Positions 1 to 11,032 are shown, counted from the first letter of the stretch. The stretch: DNA of 64,000 bases from Arbacia lixula (GCA_963669155.1 OZ022577.1:24566635-24630634), one strand, 5' to 3'. Translations and numbers: made by a program. The notes: generated by a model not told the origin, from the letters alone.

Positions 1-216
1 AACATTCACGAATATGTTTCTCTGCCCTAATCAAGGAGGGCGCGATTTATTTTTTTTGTGTGCTAGATAAAATGCTGCTCTATAAAGCCACTTCGTAATT
101 GCAATTTGCGCATGAGCAGATGATTGCTGGTAGAAAATGACCTCATGTCATTTTCATTACTCCCAGAGTAAACTGAGAGAAGTGAACGTTAAAGAGACAA
201 ACCACCCCCCCCCCTC

Positions 217-247
<31 letters not shown>

Positions 248-2640
248 ACACACACATACACATACACACGTGCACACACATTTTTACATTTTCTCCTCGA
301 AATTTTGATTAGCCTTGAAACGCCTCAGCCTCTATTCATCGAAAATGTCCCTTTACGATGTACGATGTACCCATCCTTGGGCATCTAAAGTGAAGCCTTG
401 AGGCAAATTAAAATGTGAGTGAAAGGATGTATGGATGATTACACGGTGTTTTTGTGCAGAGTTATTGCAGCATTCTGCGTCGGAATAACATTGTTTTCTC
501 CCCATACTTTATTCGACACTACATTCATGATTTCATGCAACAGGCTGACGGTTACACTTCTGCCATTACACTACTTGTTATCATTAACGCCTAATTCTGG
601 GTTGCGCTACAAATTATCGTTGTCAGTCGCGCGAAGAATTAAATTACATAAATAGTGTATGTAATTACTCGGGAGTTCACTATGAAAGTACAAGCCCTGG
701 ATTTTACAAACAAATTGCATCGTAAAACTCGCAATATCCCCTGAGCCTATGCATATTTACAATAGGCCAAGGCTGCACCTTGAGTTTGTAGATGCAATTC
801 AAATCTAGCCTCGTCACAAATTAATAAAACACAATTCAAGCATCTTTGTGTAATCTGAATTAAGGAATGATTAATAGCTGCATAGCTTGTGCATCTTGTA
901 CTGCAATCGATCATGATCGATAGTTATCCAAACCGTTCTATTGGTAAATCTGGGATCAAACTTTGGGATTGAATTTGAAATTTTTCAAATTAGAAGTCGA
1001 ATATGGCGAAACTTCCACGGGATAAAACGTTTGGTATTCGAAAAAGAGTAAGATTCATAATGTCAGGACAAATTAATCTTGTGAAAAATGTCGCAAAGAG
1101 ATACGAATTCGGTCGACTGCGCGCATTTGATATTCTGTCAGCTTGTAAATTCTATTGACGCGCATTGGCTTCGCGCGTAAACTGAGCCATACGGCAGTTT
1201 GTTTGACCGTGCGCACTACTTGGCGTTTTTGTAGAATGTAAAACTTGCTCCTAGATTCGAAAATGCATGCATCTAGATATATTGCTATTTCTCATCAGTT
1301 TCTTGAATTTCGATTGAATAAGGACCGTGCTCTTAAACAGAGATCCCCGAGGAATTAATATCCCGGATGGCATGATATGAATTGCATGCATTGTAGTTTA
1401 TTATTACTGTTTATTATGTCTAGCTTGTTTGATGTCACATTCCTCATTTGTATCAATGTATCATCTTTGTAAACCAGTGAAAATGAAATTTCCAATTGGA
1501 CAATAAATTGCAATATCAATTTAATTTGATTTTATAGAAACTCCTGTTTGTGCCTCCTCTTGTAGTTTAGTGTAAGCTATTAGTTTTGTACTTTTTTTAT
1601 TGCTTCAAACGATCGAGCGATATGACGGGTAGAATGATCACCGCCGTCAACATGACCTCCCGGATCATGGTCTTAACTCAAGCGGGTAGTATAGGCCGGG
1701 CCTATTAACAAGGCAGGAATTATCAATTGTCGGCTTTGCCTATCATTTCAAACTTCACACAGATGCTACCGAAAAAAAGCTTTTCACAGTGGGCATATCC
1801 AAGGTGACCTCAATTAAGTAATGGGAGTTTTTAGATCGCCACAAGTGATACTGAGCTGTGTGGCGTGGAATTTGCATGTGCTATTCTAACCCTAGGTGGA
1901 CGTGACAAAACCGCGTGAAGTATGCACCGTACTGTTACCATAATTGTTAACTTCCTCATCTTCATGTGAAATCACATGTGTTATTAATACCTATGGGACT
2001 ATCATTGTCTGGTTCTGAGAGGGTTAAAAGTAACTGCCAGTCACTCGCAATTTCACATCAGTCTGAGTCTCTCTAATGTTAGTAATGAAATGTAACGAAA
2101 AACCATGCATTTTTAATGGTAACTCAGAATAAGCCGGGTCTTTTAAATTTTATTGACGACTTAATTTCTCCTTATCTGCGTAGTAACACACTAGTACATT
2201 CAACTGTATTTTGTGATTCAGGTTCAGTTTCTTGGTGGAACGCAAGGTTCAGTTATCACGCAAGGCCGTTAAACTGCGGAAGTTGCGCGTTGAACGCACA
2301 TCTACGGTGCGTTCAGGAAGTTGCGTAAGGAAGTTAACAAGCGCTATTAATTCACATACACACACACACACGCGCGCTCGCACACATACATATACACACG
2401 GATATCAATAGAAGTCTCAAGAAGTTAGATTAACTCTCCCTATTGTTCCAATGAATGTCGTTATCTTTAGTTCTTTAATTGGCGTAATTTGACATTGCTT
2501 GAAAAACGCAATTGAACATAAACCAATAATGGGACATTCGCCAAGGTATTACGCGCAATATAAGGATGCTTCTACTATTATAATTATTCCTCCCGCTTAA
2601 CTCGCTGAATCTGATCGCTGGTCCGCCCGTCTATCCGCAG
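1..2640. other. Upstream region of the Cys-loop receptor, no exon identified
   Basis: AT-rich sequence with a poly-C/(CA)n tract near 203-285 and a (CA)/(CG) tract near 2353-2399. The receptor exon at 2641 starts in mid-domain, so exons for the signal peptide and the N-terminal half of the ligand-binding domain must lie upstream. I looked for the conserved WxPD-type and loop A motifs here and did not find them. They lie outside the window or are too diverged for me to see. Confidence 0.5.
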
Positions 2641-2827
2641 TCTGAGCCGAGATTTCATCAGCCTGCCCGAAGAGGAGACCTACGTGATCGTGCAGCACAC
2701 GGGTGACATGGACTGGCTTTTCCCCGCCGTCACCATCAGCGCTTGCAAGATGAACATCGAGTTCTTCCCCTTCGATTCCCAGGTCTGCAACGTCACCATC
2801 TACCCGTGGACCCTCGACGATAGCAAG
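2641..2827 (+). CDS. Receptor exon: Cys-loop and loop B
   Basis: The acceptor is ctatccgcag; the first base completes a split codon and the frame then starts at 2642 (Leu-Ser-Arg-Asp). It encodes 62 residues, with TGDMDWLFPA in the family's TG..WLPPA position, the 15-residue Cys-loop, an N-glycosylation sequon NVT just after the second Cys, and YPWTLDDSK at loop B. The donor is AAG|GTATAC. I chose this donor because it joins in phase to the next exon and gives a loop B to loop C spacing close to alpha7. The frame stays open past it to 2953. Confidence 0.85.
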
Positions 2828-5084
2828 GTATACGATAGTAAGCAAATAATCAACGTTGGTGAGGGTGATTGGACGAACTATCACTTACGAGGCGATCTGA
2901 ATGTACCTATCTTTCCGAAGCGCAGCGGAGGAAAGATAGCGTATACATTCTGATCGCCGAGGAAGTTATAGTTTGTCTCATTGCCTGAAACCAAAAGTTG
3001 ATTATTTGCTATATATTCCACATCTGAAACCAACTATCTATACCAAAAATGACAATTTGACGTATAAAAGTAGTGTTTACTTTTCTACCTAACCCGAGCC
3101 GCTGCCATGGGGAACACGCGTATAGGACGCGCGTTAGGACGAGTTAGTAGGAGCTGATAGTCCGAGTGTAACGCACTTTTATTTCGCGCGTACTCAAAAT
3201 ATTAATCACGCGTTAGGGCTGTGTGGAGTGAAGAGATCAGCGAAACCAAAAAGTACTATCACCTAGAGTGTAACGAGCTTTTCTTCTCAGGTGATCAGAT
3301 GGGCAAAATTACGATTTATCACGCGATCCACTCTTGACCAATCATCTAGCAACATTCTTAGTATGTGGAATCCCCATCGACGCGCTCAACAAATTCTCAC
3401 CCGAAACCCCTTAACCCCCCCCCCCCCATATACCCCTCGAAATAATCTAAATTCGCCACTAAATGTGCATCAGATTATTTGAAAAAAACAAAAGAATGTC
3501 GTCCGCAATCGCATTTGAAGCATGTTAATGTTTTATTTTTCATCGATATCTTATTTTTTACTTTTCTCCGACATGCAATGAGTTATTAGGCTATGAATAT
3601 GTATCAATAAATAATATTCATCAGCTAAACCGTTTACTTATGGTCGTATTTGTGGGTATGAGAAATATTGAATGATCATTTTTATGAAAGAAACAATTGT
3701 CAAGAAAATGCACTTATAATGTGTCACACCTTCCTCCTTTTTTTTCTTCTTTTTTTTTAAATTCCCATCAGCAAATTTGCCTTAGTAGCTATTGAACTCT
3801 TGGCTTTAGAAAATTAAATAAAACATTTGGATATGCATACATACACTGTAGGTATTGATATTGATAACCAATGTTGGTTCTCTGTCTAACGGTTTGAAAT
3901 AAGAATAACCGCTTTTTTCTTGTCACTGTCTATTCATCATCATGTTCACACAGATGAGATTCTTCGCCAAGAATGATGAGGACGCTACGCAGAAGAGATA
4001 TGTGCGGAACGGCGTGTGGTCTCTGGAGGGATTCCAACCCGTGAACGTCAGCTACAAATACATCTGCTGTCCTTTCCCCAATGACCACATCACCTACACG
4101 CTGATCTTGAAGCGCGAATCCGGCTTCTTCGTCACCAACGTCGTCGTCCCCGCCATCTTCCTGACGGTCCTCATGCTGATCGGTTTCTGGCTGCACCCGG
4201 AGTCCGGGGAGAAGGTGACCTTCACCGTGACCAACCTGCTGGCCTTGATCCTCTTTCAGCAGCTGGTAGCTGATAACATGCCGCCCATCGGGGAACCCAG
4301 ATCAGTGCTCGGTACGGCATCGTCTTACTCTTCTTCATAGTTCGTTCTTGTTGTTTTTCTTCTTCCTCTACTTCTTTATCTTCTTCTTCTTCTTCTTCTT
4401 CTTCTTCTTCTTCTTCTCCTCCTCCTTCTTCTTCTTCTTCTCCTTCTTTTTCTTCTTCTTCTTCTTCTTCTTCTTCTCCTTCTTCTTCTTCTTCTTCTTC
4501 TTCTTCTTCTTCTTCTTCTTCTTCTTCTTCTCTATCTTCTTCTTCTTCTTCTTCTTCTTCTTTTGCGAAAATACAACGGGAAAAAACGGACGTTGCTAGT
4601 ATGTAGCGGGGATATTAAACGGATGTTTATCGGAAGCCTGGCAGATGAAATCGAATTTAAATGGATGTCCGTTTTTATTTTTTTTTTATATAAAAGATGC
4701 ATACGCTTAAGAGGATAGAGCGAACGTTTATAACGGATAATAACGGATATAGAACGTTTGTCGCTCGTATTTGTCGCGGATTCACATCGTACACGCGGAA
4801 AGTTCATCCCTAATGGGATTTGTGTGCACTGCTGATGGATAATTACACCAGTGCCACATGAACAGTTAATGTTCTCCTTCTCTCCTACAGTGACCTGCTT
4901 CTTTATCCTGATCATCCTGAGCGGGTGTTCGGTGTTCCTATCGGTGTTAACCCTCAGGATCTTCCACCACGAGGGAGACAGCACCCCGCCCCGCTGGGCT
5001 GCGCGGCTACTCACGCCCTGGCTCGCACGGGGCGCCAAAAAGAGGTTCAGGTAACTAAACTATCTATCTTTGTAATGTTCGTCT

Positions 5085-5128
<44 letters not shown>

Positions 5129-5182
5129 CCTCACACTTTTTCTCTCTCTCTTTGTCATGTTCGTCTGCATGTCTTTCTTGAA

Positions 5183-5218
<36 letters not shown>

Positions 5219-5848
5219 AGCCTTGTTCATAGTTCATCGTGTTTCCTTCTGTAAAACCATTCTCAGTCTCCTTTCCTCTTGGCAAAAATTGTAGGTTGGA
5301 AGGGCAATCATTTAACGTTATTGTGAAAGTGCGTGTGTGTTGTGATGTGTGTTTGTGTGTGAGTATGTATGTGTGTGTATGTGTGTGTGTGCGTTCATGT
5401 GTGTGTGTTTATTTGTGTAAATCAAATGAGGGTGAGTTTACATTAGCCTTTACGTGCCCTCGTTGATATGAACATTTATGACAAGCTGTTATACCAAATA
5501 ACTGTATTAATTTGTCCTCCCAACAAAATCATTTTCAGAAAATTCTACAAATACGCACCGCCATCGCCATCGCCAAATATTACAACCATTTCAAACAAGC
5601 TCGCGTTGGAGACCCGACCTCGAGACAACCACGAACGCGGCGTTCCTATCGACAACGGGCACCATGGAAACGGCGTTCGCAACGATGACTGCACGGAGAG
5701 CTGGGAAGACCCGGTGTACCTATGGAAGCAGATGTCGCTTGCCTTCGATAGCTTCTGTGGGACTCTGTTGACATTCTGTATGTTGGGATCTATCTTATAT
5801 GCCGCCGTAAACTTCGTGACAATGCCAAAGACATCCCCCGCAAACTGA
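2641..5848 (+). CDS. Nicotinic acetylcholine receptor-like Cys-loop channel subunit (3' four exons, 5' incomplete)
   Basis: Exons 2641-2827, 3954-4311, 4891-5050 and 5539-5848 join with consistent phases (0, 1, 2) and GT-AG borders into 337 residues ending in TGA. Seen: a Cys-loop (C35 to C49 of the visible protein, 13 residues between, with FPFD inside), a loop B tryptophan (W56), a vicinal Cys pair (C100-C101), four membrane helices (about 119-142, 149-169, 183-206, 306-328), and SGEK at the start of M2. The Cys pair is the family mark of alpha-type subunits. The GEK border and Leu at 9' are marks of cation-selective channels. Family role: one subunit of a pentameric plasma-membrane channel opened by a neurotransmitter. 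Odd points: loop B reads WTL rather than WTY, and the loop C tyrosine after the Cys pair is absent. Another ligand or a non-binding role is possible. A cationic Cys-loop channel is secure; the exact subtype is not. Confidence 0.93.
2828..3953 (+). other. Receptor intron with in-frame continuation of the Cys-loop exon
   Basis: Non-coding if the donor at 2828 is used. The first 126 bases stay open in the exon's frame (to a TGA ending at 2953) and contain GDW followed after about 20 residues by KIAYTF, a spacing like the GEW to TFT spacing of nicotinic subunits. The rest is AT-rich, with a poly-C run near 3416-3428 and no further coding signal. Confidence 0.5.
3954..4311 (+). CDS. Receptor exon: loop C, M1 and M2
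   Basis: The acceptor is tgttcacacag with phase 0 entry; 119 codons plus one base, and the donor is G|GTACGG. It encodes RNGVW (the GEW strand), YICCPFP (loop C Cys pair), LILKRESGFF leading into M1 with its conserved Pro (VVVPAIFL), then SGEK and M2 (VTFTVTNLLALILFQQLVAD). Leu 9', Glu -1' and Asp 20' are present. Loss of the second loop C tyrosine is visible directly. Confidence 0.94.
4312..4890 (+). repeat. (TTC)n tract inside the receptor's M2-M3 intron
   Basis: Bases about 4340-4562 are almost pure TTC/TCC triplets on the + strand, a polypyrimidine tract about 220 bases long. Any protein read from it (poly-Phe or poly-Arg) is an artefact. The rest of the intron has no recognisable feature. 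Confidence 0.95.
4891..5050 (+). CDS. Receptor exon: M3 and start of the cytoplasmic loop
   Basis: The acceptor is ctctcctacag and the donor CAG|GTAACT. The split Val codon at the 5' edge and split Arg codon at the 3' edge both resolve correctly. It encodes M3 (TCFFILIILSGCSVFLSVL), then RIFHHEG, equivalent to the conserved HHR after M3, and WAARLLTPWLARGAKKRFR, which fits the WVR..F...LP helix that follows M3 in nicotinic subunits. Confidence 0.92.
5051..5538 (+). repeat. (CT)n and (GT)n tracts in the last receptor intron
   Basis: (CT)n runs lie near 5093-5127 and 5189-5219, and an imperfect (GT)n run near 5330-5420. No coding signal. Confidence 0.9.
5539..5848 (+). CDS. Receptor last exon: cytoplasmic loop end, M4 and stop
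   Basis: The acceptor is atcattttcag. It encodes 102 residues and TGA at 5846-5848. The loop is short and polar (Pro-Ser repeats, then a His/Asn/Gly-rich part), followed by WEDPVYLWKQMSLAFDSF, matching the amphipathic helix leading into M4. M4 follows (CGTLLTFCMLGSILYAAVNF), with a nine-residue extracellular tail. Confidence 0.9.
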
Positions 5849-7252
5849 TGAAGCCAACATTCATTTACGAACTGCAGGGACTTATAAGAGGGACAAATAT
5901 TTGTACACCACGTCGTCCCCCCTCTCTATTTTGCTCTCTCTCTCTTGCTCTCTCTCTCTCTCTTGCTCACTCTCTTTCTCTCCCTCCATTCATCCATCGA
6001 TCGTTCGTCTACCTCCTTGTCTCTCTGCCTCTCTGCCTCTCCGACTCTCTCTGACTGATCTTCTTTGTTGTCACTCTCTTTCCTTTACGGCAATAATCTC
6101 CGTCAAAATGTTTTGTCCTTCTCTCCATTTTGTTTTTCATTTATTGTATATATTTATCTTTCTGTCTAACTCACCTAGCCCCCCCCCCCCCCCCCTATCC
6201 CCATCCTCCCATCCTCCCGCCCCCTCACCGTCCCGCGTAAAACCCTACTTTACATCATCACATACACGAGTCGTTCTGTGCTGCGCACTCAATAACGCAA
6301 GGACACGCCATCACTTTTCATCACCGATGGGATAAAACTCATCTGAATTTCAACACGAATGCTTGTCTCGTCACGTGTGTTCACAGGCCGAGGTGAAGGT
6401 TAGCCCTGACTCAAAGCAACCACACGTGTGAACATAAATGCTAAAGCACCGCAGCAACGTCGTGTCATGCGTAGGCACGACCAGATTGATGAAGTAGAAC
6501 AATTAATATTGTCACACGCTTAAATGGACAGCCGAAGTAGCAAGCAGTCTGAGTATACAACCTGTATGTATGTGTGTGTGAAAAATCACGACTGCTTGCA
6601 TGCTGGATGCGAACATTTAAGCTGACAGACATTCATGTTTTAAATGCCAACTTCAACATAATATATTCTGCCCTACTCTGACAAAAGGAAACAAGTGACA
6701 AATCACTAAAATCTGGGTTATTGGCACTCTTAGATTGTACCCAGCATTCCCTACATACAGGCAAAATTTGGACAAGAAATGTTTGTCTTGCTGCGAGATA
6801 TTCAATCTAACATGAGGTGATGTTGCACTGATGCCAATGCAAGTGACCAACACATTTTGCTCATTTACAAGAAAAGTCTCTGAGTTGCTTCCTTTTGTCA
6901 GATTAGGGCAGTATTGTCCTGCTCTGATTTATGTTACGTTATTGCATACTGAGCGGTGAGGCAAGCCGACTTAGTTCTGCATGTGAATTATTGGAACGTA
7001 GTTTGCTTTCTGAGTTGTCAATTATTTTAGGGTTCAAATTCGAGATCTGTATATTGCTTATGAATTGCTGTATTGGAATTGGAAACTAGCGTTTCAGTGC
7101 AACACTTTGGGGGGAGAAACGAGCTTGATAATTAATGCAAACACTCATTACATGTATAACAAAACGCACTCTCGCTTTGTTTCTGTCTCTATCTTTCTGG
7201 CTGTCTATCTCTGTTTCTCTCTCTCTCTCCCTCTCTCTCTCTGTCTCCCCCA

Positions 7253-7293
<41 letters not shown>

Positions 7294-7294
7294 A

Positions 7295-7325
<31 letters not shown>

Positions 7326-8260
7326 TTCTCCCCCCCTCTCTCTCTCCTCTCTGTCCCTCTATGCATACACCCAATGCACAAAATACGACACTAATCATGA
7401 AAATGCCGCAAATGAAAAGACGAAGAAGGATGTGAAAATTTAGTACAAAAAAGAAATTGAAAAGAGATTATCAGAAGTAAATGGACAGGAGAAATGGCAA
7501 CACCGGCCTAAGCATTTTTTTTTTGCATGCAGTAAAAAAAAAAAGGTCATGATCAAAAGAAAGTGGGTACAAATTGTATATAGTGCGACTATACAACAAT
7601 TGTAATGTTGAATAATTTTTCTGAAGGGACGCACATGTTACATCTTCGATGAATATGGAACGACTTTGATTTGTTCAATAATAGTTATGCTATTATTTCA
7701 CTTCTGAAGGACACTCTATGCAACAGTTCTTAGCGTAGACATAGGAGATTGGGAGGGGCAGGTAATATTCCCCCCCCCCCCCTCCGGCACCCCTACCCTC
7801 CACCGTAAGAAACAACAGGGCGATAAGGGAAGTAAGGGGAATATGGCAAGAAATTTATTGATAATGAAGTTGGAAATGTGTGTTTTAGATTTACGTCATT
7901 ACCCCGTTATGCTCCAGTTAAGAGCTGCTCCATTGTGTTCAGGTGTATGACTTGTCCAAAATTGCATCAAGGGTTACACGACAAATCATTGCAATAAACG
8001 GAATTTGAAGAGTTATTTATTACTTTGTATGATGCATTTAATGCCTTTTTGTAACGTTTGCGTTTCAAATCGGACAATAACATTAATTCGAGCGTGTTTG
8101 TAATTCATGATTTTGTACTAAAGCATCATTCTATAACGTGTGCTACTTCTTTTCAATATGCCGTGGTTTTAAATGTAGATTTATACAAAGCATTTTTAAT
8201 AGTCTACCTGTATGCAAGTAGCAATGACATGTTTTTGTATATCAATTCTAATCTCTTTAA

Positions 8261-8307
<47 letters not shown>

Positions 8308-8428
8308 GGTCTCTCTCTCCTTCCCCACTCTCCCGTCTCCCACCTTCACCGTTCTCCAGCTTCTGCCTCTGATTCTCTGTATTTCTGCATGTGTGTGTGT
8401 GTGTGAGGGGGGGGGGGGGTGTTTAATT
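5849..8428. other. Intergenic region, CT-rich and poly-C tracts
   Basis: Downstream of the receptor stop. CT-rich tracts lie at about 5918-6060, 7180-7365 and 8264-8325, with poly-C runs near 6180-6195 and 7771-7785 and a GT/G run near 8391-8420. I see no close AATAAA after the stop and no gene. Confidence 0.6.
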
Positions 8429-8658
8429 GTCCTTGACCATAATTTTCGTTGTTGGCACATTATTTTGCTTGGATTTCTCCAAACTTTTTTGTACCATTGA
8501 CTTCGTTTTCAATAACTGACAATATTATCTTGTACTAAAGTACAAGATGATATTGATATTGGTACAGTTATTGAAAGCCAAGTTAACGGTATAAAAAAAA
8601 AGTTTGGAGAAATCCAAGCAAAATAATGTGCCAACAACGGAAATTATGATCAAGGACA
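8429..8658. repeat. Long palindrome (foldback element, MITE-like)
   Basis: The two halves are near-perfect reverse complements over most of about 230 bp. The outer arms start TGTCCTTGACCATAATTTTC and end with its near complement (one mismatch over the first 20 bases). The centre is CTTGTACTAAAGTACAAG. No coding capacity. A non-autonomous DNA transposon is likely, but I could not define a target-site duplication. Confidence 0.75.
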
Positions 8659-8929
8659 CATATTATGAATATTTTATGACGAATGATAACTTCCTTTCAA
8701 GATGCGATGGTTTTAAATCTAACTTGATAATTTTGGTTAGCCTGATAATATACAAGCATAAATGCAATATTGTTATGTTCATTTTAAATGGCTGGTTATT
8801 TTCCCTTGCATTAGTCATCTATCTATTTTATCTTGGAAGTGGTTTTTACAACAAATACATGCAATTTCACATCACAATGTTTCATGATTGACTTTTTAGA
8901 TTATTATGCTCGTCCTGTGCGTCTTCAAT

Positions 8930-8943
8930 TTCTCGTTCTCTCT

Positions 8944-9005
<62 letters not shown>

Positions 9006-9225
9006 CTCTCTACATCCCCCTCTCTTTCTCCCTCTCTCCTCCACTGCTCTCCCGTCCCCCCTCCCAACCTTATCTGCCCAATGTATCTGTGTTTTCTATA
9101 TGTTTGTAAGTGTGTGCGCGCGCGTGTGTATGTGTGTGGGTGTGGATGTGTGTGTTGGGGTGGGGTGGGGTGGAGGTTGGGTGGGGGATGGGAGTGGGGG
9201 TGAAGGTGTATGTGTGTGAGTATGA
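8930..9225. repeat. (CT)n followed by (GT)n/GGGT microsatellites
   Basis: An almost pure (CT)n run lies at about 8940-9002 with a CT-rich tail to 9060, then a GT and GGGGT-rich block at 9107-9225. Open frames here are repeat translations. Confidence 0.92.
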
Positions 9226-9330
9226 CTCGATCAAGTCGTCAGGCAATTGCGTGGAATGCACCCCTCCCCCTCCCCCTAAATCTAGCAACGCAAGTGGATC
9301 GAACCCAAGTTGCGACATTTTGTCCTTCAG

Positions 9331-10061
9331 TGAGACCAAGGATGTTTAAGCATATGGATATCCAGCTGCCATTTAAATAATGCAGATTCATTGTACTCTC
9401 CTTCTAGTCACAAAAGAACGCTTTACAAAGATTTTCTCTTTGATCCCCATGTTTGAAGCTGCCGATTCTCTGGATGATTTTTGCCTGGATTTGACGTATA
9501 AACAAAATCGGATGCGCAGAAGAATTTGGTGAAATATCCTCACCCCATATGCTTGCGCAGTTGTGACATGTAATACCTACGGTGCATCTATGAAGATTCA
9601 ATCGAGGAATAGTGTTACAATATGGAAAAGGGGCTCTAAACGTGATATCAAGTTGCAGTATAAAAGTCTCAATTTCACAATGTTCCGCATCATACCTGCT
9701 TACAAAATTGCATGAAATGTTACTTTCAGATATTTTCCTTTCGGACAAGTAACATGAGAAACGTGGCCAACGGCGCCCAAGCTAGTATTTCCATCTCAAA
9801 AAGTATCAAATTTCGTATTCCCTTGTCCTTTTTAACTACATAATAAGCACTTAGTGACAAAATTAAAAGTTCAGCAGCGAAAGCTGAAATGTATGCATGT
9901 ATAGGAATGCGTATGACCTATTATAAAAGGCAGGTGAACGTGACGCAATCGCGTATGCATCATATTGTTGAGAGCACTTGCTAGTCATGAATATGAAGTG
10001 GCGGCATCAAACCTTGTTCAAAGCGATGTATATACATATGCTTAAACATCCTTGGTGAGAC
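9331..10061. repeat. Element of about 730 bp with matching terminal inverted repeats
   Basis: Left end 9331-9361 and right end 10028-10061 share CCAAGGATGTTTAAGCATAT in inverse orientation, over 20 identical bases. The interior has a 114-codon minus-strand open frame (9404-9748) that I do not recognise as a transposase. The size and termini suggest a non-autonomous DNA transposon. Confidence 0.5.
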
Positions 10062-10141
10062 ATATCTTAATCCACTTAGCTGCTCATTATTGGCCTCCAT
10101 AAATTATAGGCTTCCAAAATTGACGAATATCTTCAATTTCA

Positions 10142-10300
10142 TGTATTTGTGGGATTCGATCATTGTCAAAATGATATCTTAATCTTTGAATTTTCATTAA
10201 CATTGTTTGCGTGTTTGCAGCTTAGATATTTTACTCGAAAAACTTGCTCCTTTTTGTTTGCTGATATATGTTATGTTCCTGGAGATATTGATACCATGAA
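10142..10300. repeat. Dispersed repeat, copy 1 (second copy 45662-45835)
   Basis: Shares ordered blocks with 45662-45835, including TGTGGGATTC, TCAAAATGATAT, GTTTGCTGATA and TGTTATG in the same order and spacing. An old dispersed repeat of unknown class. Confidence 0.6.
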
Positions 10301-10449
10301 GGGGTAACATCCCCTTTACACTAACCTCATAATGATCAGTGATACACTCTACTACCGACTACTTGGAGTCATAAGTGAGAGTTTATGTGTTACTGGAGGG
10401 CTAGTGTCCCCTATCCATACCCAAATGACATGAGAATGCGGCTGATAAG

Positions 10450-10670
10450 AAGGGGCGTAGCTACGGGGGGAGGGTTGGGGGGAAGGGGGAACGTGCCCCC
10501 CCCCCCCCATTCCGTGAGCCCCCCCCCCCCTCACATGATTCCCATAGAGTAGCATTTCATCTGGCACACAGTGCCCCCCCCCCCTCCCGCTGACAAAATC
10601 CTAGCTACGCCGCTGGTCTTGCCCCCCCCCCCCACGGTGATTCTACCCCCCCCCCCCCCCCCCCTCCACC
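10450..10670. repeat. C/G-homopolymer-rich foldback with GCGTAGCTACG ends
   Basis: GGGGCGTAGCTACGG near 10453 is mirrored by CTAGCTACGCCGC near 10602. Between and beyond them are several poly-C runs of 10-17 bases. The GCGTAGCTA motif is a common signature of short interspersed elements in marine invertebrates (general recollection, not checked). Confidence 0.5.
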
Positions 10671-10699
10671 AGGCCTGTACTTCCGGTTTTCCCAGCTTC

Positions 10700-11032
10700 G
10701 GCACAAATTTTTTCAGTTTCGGACTAACGAACCTTATTTCATTTTCGGATTCACGAACCTTCATTTGTTTTCGGATTAACGATCGAACCTTCGGAAAAAA
10801 GAACCATATTTCGTTTTCGGATTAACGAACCTTCGGAGTGACCAACCTTACTTCGTTTTCGGATTAACGAACCTGGGGAATAGTGAACCCTATTTTACTT
10901 TCGGTTTAACGAACCCCATTTCGTTTTCTGACTAATGTACGACCATCGATGTATAGGCAATGTTTCGGAATTACGAACCTTCGGAATAACGAACCTTCGG
11001 AATAACTAACCTTCGGAATATCGAACTAACCT
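10700..11032. repeat. Imperfect tandem array of TTCGGATTAACGAACC
   Basis: At least ten variants of TTCGGA(A/T)TAACGAACCTTCG, spaced about 16-45 bases apart and often preceded by TTTCGTT. The last four units (10960-11030) are the most regular, with a period near 17. No coding role seen. Confidence 0.85.

Noticed and set aside
1615..1710. GC-richer segment reading TAVNMTSRIMVLTQAG as an upstream receptor exon
   Set aside because: No acceptor or donor in the right places and no match to conserved N-terminal receptor motifs.
2116..2328. 70-codon frame just upstream of the first receptor exon
   Set aside because: Contains no ligand-binding-domain motif; likely chance.
4348..4599. Open frames of poly-Phe (+) and poly-Arg (-)
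   Set aside because: Pure translation of the (TTC)n tract within an intron.
9240..9320. tRNA-like GGTTCGATCC box on the minus strand
   Set aside because: No acceptor stem or matching A box at the right spacing.
9404..9748. 114-codon minus-strand frame as a transposase
   Set aside because: No catalytic DDE/D pattern or zinc finger that I can recognise.
10700..11032. CRISPR-like array
   Set aside because: Units are irregular and degenerate and the host is an animal; it is an ordinary tandem repeat.
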